DNA from: an uncultured Oscillospiraceae bacterium
GTDB lineage: Bacteria > Bacillota > Clostridia > Oscillospirales > Oscillospiraceae
NCBI GenBank assembly: GCA_944382965.1
Contig: CALWOA010000007.1
Span: 1 to 64,000 of the forward strand
DNA length: 64,000 nucleotides
Reading direction: 5' to 3'
In this document: positions 63,501 through 64,000 of the stretch, one piece after another
How positions within the stretch are numbered: position 1 is the stretch's first letter
Layout: each line of letters begins with the position of its first letter
The notes under the pieces: model-generated
Database searches by the model: none
What the model saw: the letters and a program-made list of their open reading frames with translations, nothing else
What the model was told of the DNA's origin: nothing
Program-made: the position numbers and the translations under genes

Positions 63501-64000
63501 ATGCTGGATTTTCGGATGGAAAGCTTTCTGGCGGTCTGCCGCCATATGAACTATACCCGGGCTGCGGAAGAACTGAATTTGACCCAGCCTGCCGTATCCC
63601 AGCACATTCGCTGGCTGGAAGACTACTACGCAGCGCCCCTGTTTTACTATACCAACAAACGGCTGAGCCTGACCCCGGCGGGGCAGCTGCTGCTGACTGC
63701 CGCCACCACCGTACAGCACGACCAGGCCCAGCTGAAACGGCAGATGCAGCAAACTCTTCAGCATCCCCAGGATCTTCGTTTCGGTGTCACCCCAACGGTA
63801 GGGATGTACCTGCTGCCAGGGCCGCTGGCAAACTATCACCGCACCTATCCCCAGGCCAATCTCTTCCTTCAGGTGAACAACACCCAGTCTCTCTGCGAGC
63901 AGCTGGACCGGGGAGAACTGGACTTTGCCATTGTGGAAGGATATGTGCGCAAGCGGGACTATGACACCCTGCTTTATTGCAGTGAACCGTATCAGGCAGT
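63501..64000 (+). CDS. LysR-family transcriptional regulator (cut by window end)
   Basis: The first 166 residues of a LysR regulator. HTH: MLDFRMESFLAVCRHMNYTR then AAEELNLTQPAVSQHIRWLEDYYAAPLFYY (about 21-50); the co-inducer domain starts near 90 (DLRFGVTPTVGMYLLPGPLANYHRTYPQANL). The start at 63501 has AGAGGAGGGG upstream. It lacks its C-terminal part because the window ends. Divergent from the probable chromate-transporter remnant. Confidence 0.92.
   Translation, partial: MLDFRMESFLAVCRHMNYTRAAEELNLTQPAVSQHIRWLEDYYAAPLFYYTNKRLSLTPAGQLLLTAATTVQHDQAQLKRQMQQTLQHPQDLRFGVTPTVGMYLLPGPLANYHRTYPQANLFLQVNNTQSLCEQLDRGELDFAIVEGYVRKRDYDTLLYCSEPYQA

Overview
The window looks like chromosomal DNA of a spore-forming, anaerobic Clostridia member, most likely an Oscillospiraceae/Ruminococcaceae-type gut bacterium. 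The support is the 5' end of a 16S rRNA gene with Firmicutes-like helices, spoIVA and a GerA-family germinant receptor subunit, moderately high GC coding DNA, strong Shine-Dalgarno sites, sigma-A promoters with 17-bp spacers, and families typical of these bacteria (CD1247-type protein, YfhO, YqeG, YitT, archaeal-type ProS). I see no plasmid, phage, CRISPR array or intact IS element.

Layout. 1-750: 16S rRNA 5' end (minus strand) with three tandem promoters. 752-11.7k: housekeeping genes (gerA-type, NUDIX, mnmE, cysteine desulfurase, gdhA, anion permease, sdaA, proS, small P-loop kinase). 11.8-20.8k: pentose-type catabolic locus on the minus strand (FucI/AraA-family isomerase, DUF4867, xylulokinase, ChvE/MmsAB-type ABC transporter) with a divergent LacI regulator and a palindromic operator candidate on the transporter promoter. 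20.9-24.4k: a very large secreted lysozyme-like protein with many SH3-like modules. 24.7-39.6k: mnmA, YfhO, PH-domain protein, spoIVA, yceD-rpmF, a 165-bp palindromic element, der-plsY-gpsA-yitT, yqeG-pepP-efp-CD1247-like.

39.7-56.8k is the most interesting part: two same-direction operons that together look like a complete molybdenum-hydroxylase system. The first encodes a small unknown protein, a MOP-type aldehyde oxidoreductase (two [2Fe-2S] sites plus Mo domain, no FAD domain), a multi-cluster Fe-S protein, a CxxC redox protein, a methyltransferase (TrsM type), a C-GCAxxG-C-C protein, a radical SAM protein (TrsS type) and a PaaK-like AMP-dependent ligase. The second encodes a MocA-like nucleotidyltransferase fused to a ModE-like DNA-binding domain, a histidine phosphatase, XdhC, a P-loop NTPase, a DUF364 protein and a BtuCDF/MolABC-type ABC transporter, plausibly for molybdate or tungstate. 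Both operons carry the same promoter-proximal motif (ACTTATATTG, three bases, TGCAAGTTG), a good candidate operator for the fused ModE-like domain. The protein set matches, from memory, the Desulfovibrio DVU1551-DVU1559 neighbourhood; the biochemical purpose of the radical SAM/methyltransferase/ligase part is not known to me.

56.9-64.0k: small alarmone synthetase, DegV protein, Hsp20 with a CIRCE-like operator, exonuclease-like protein, MATE exporter, a LysR regulator, a small unknown gene, an apparent remnant of a chromate transporter, and a second LysR gene cut by the window end.
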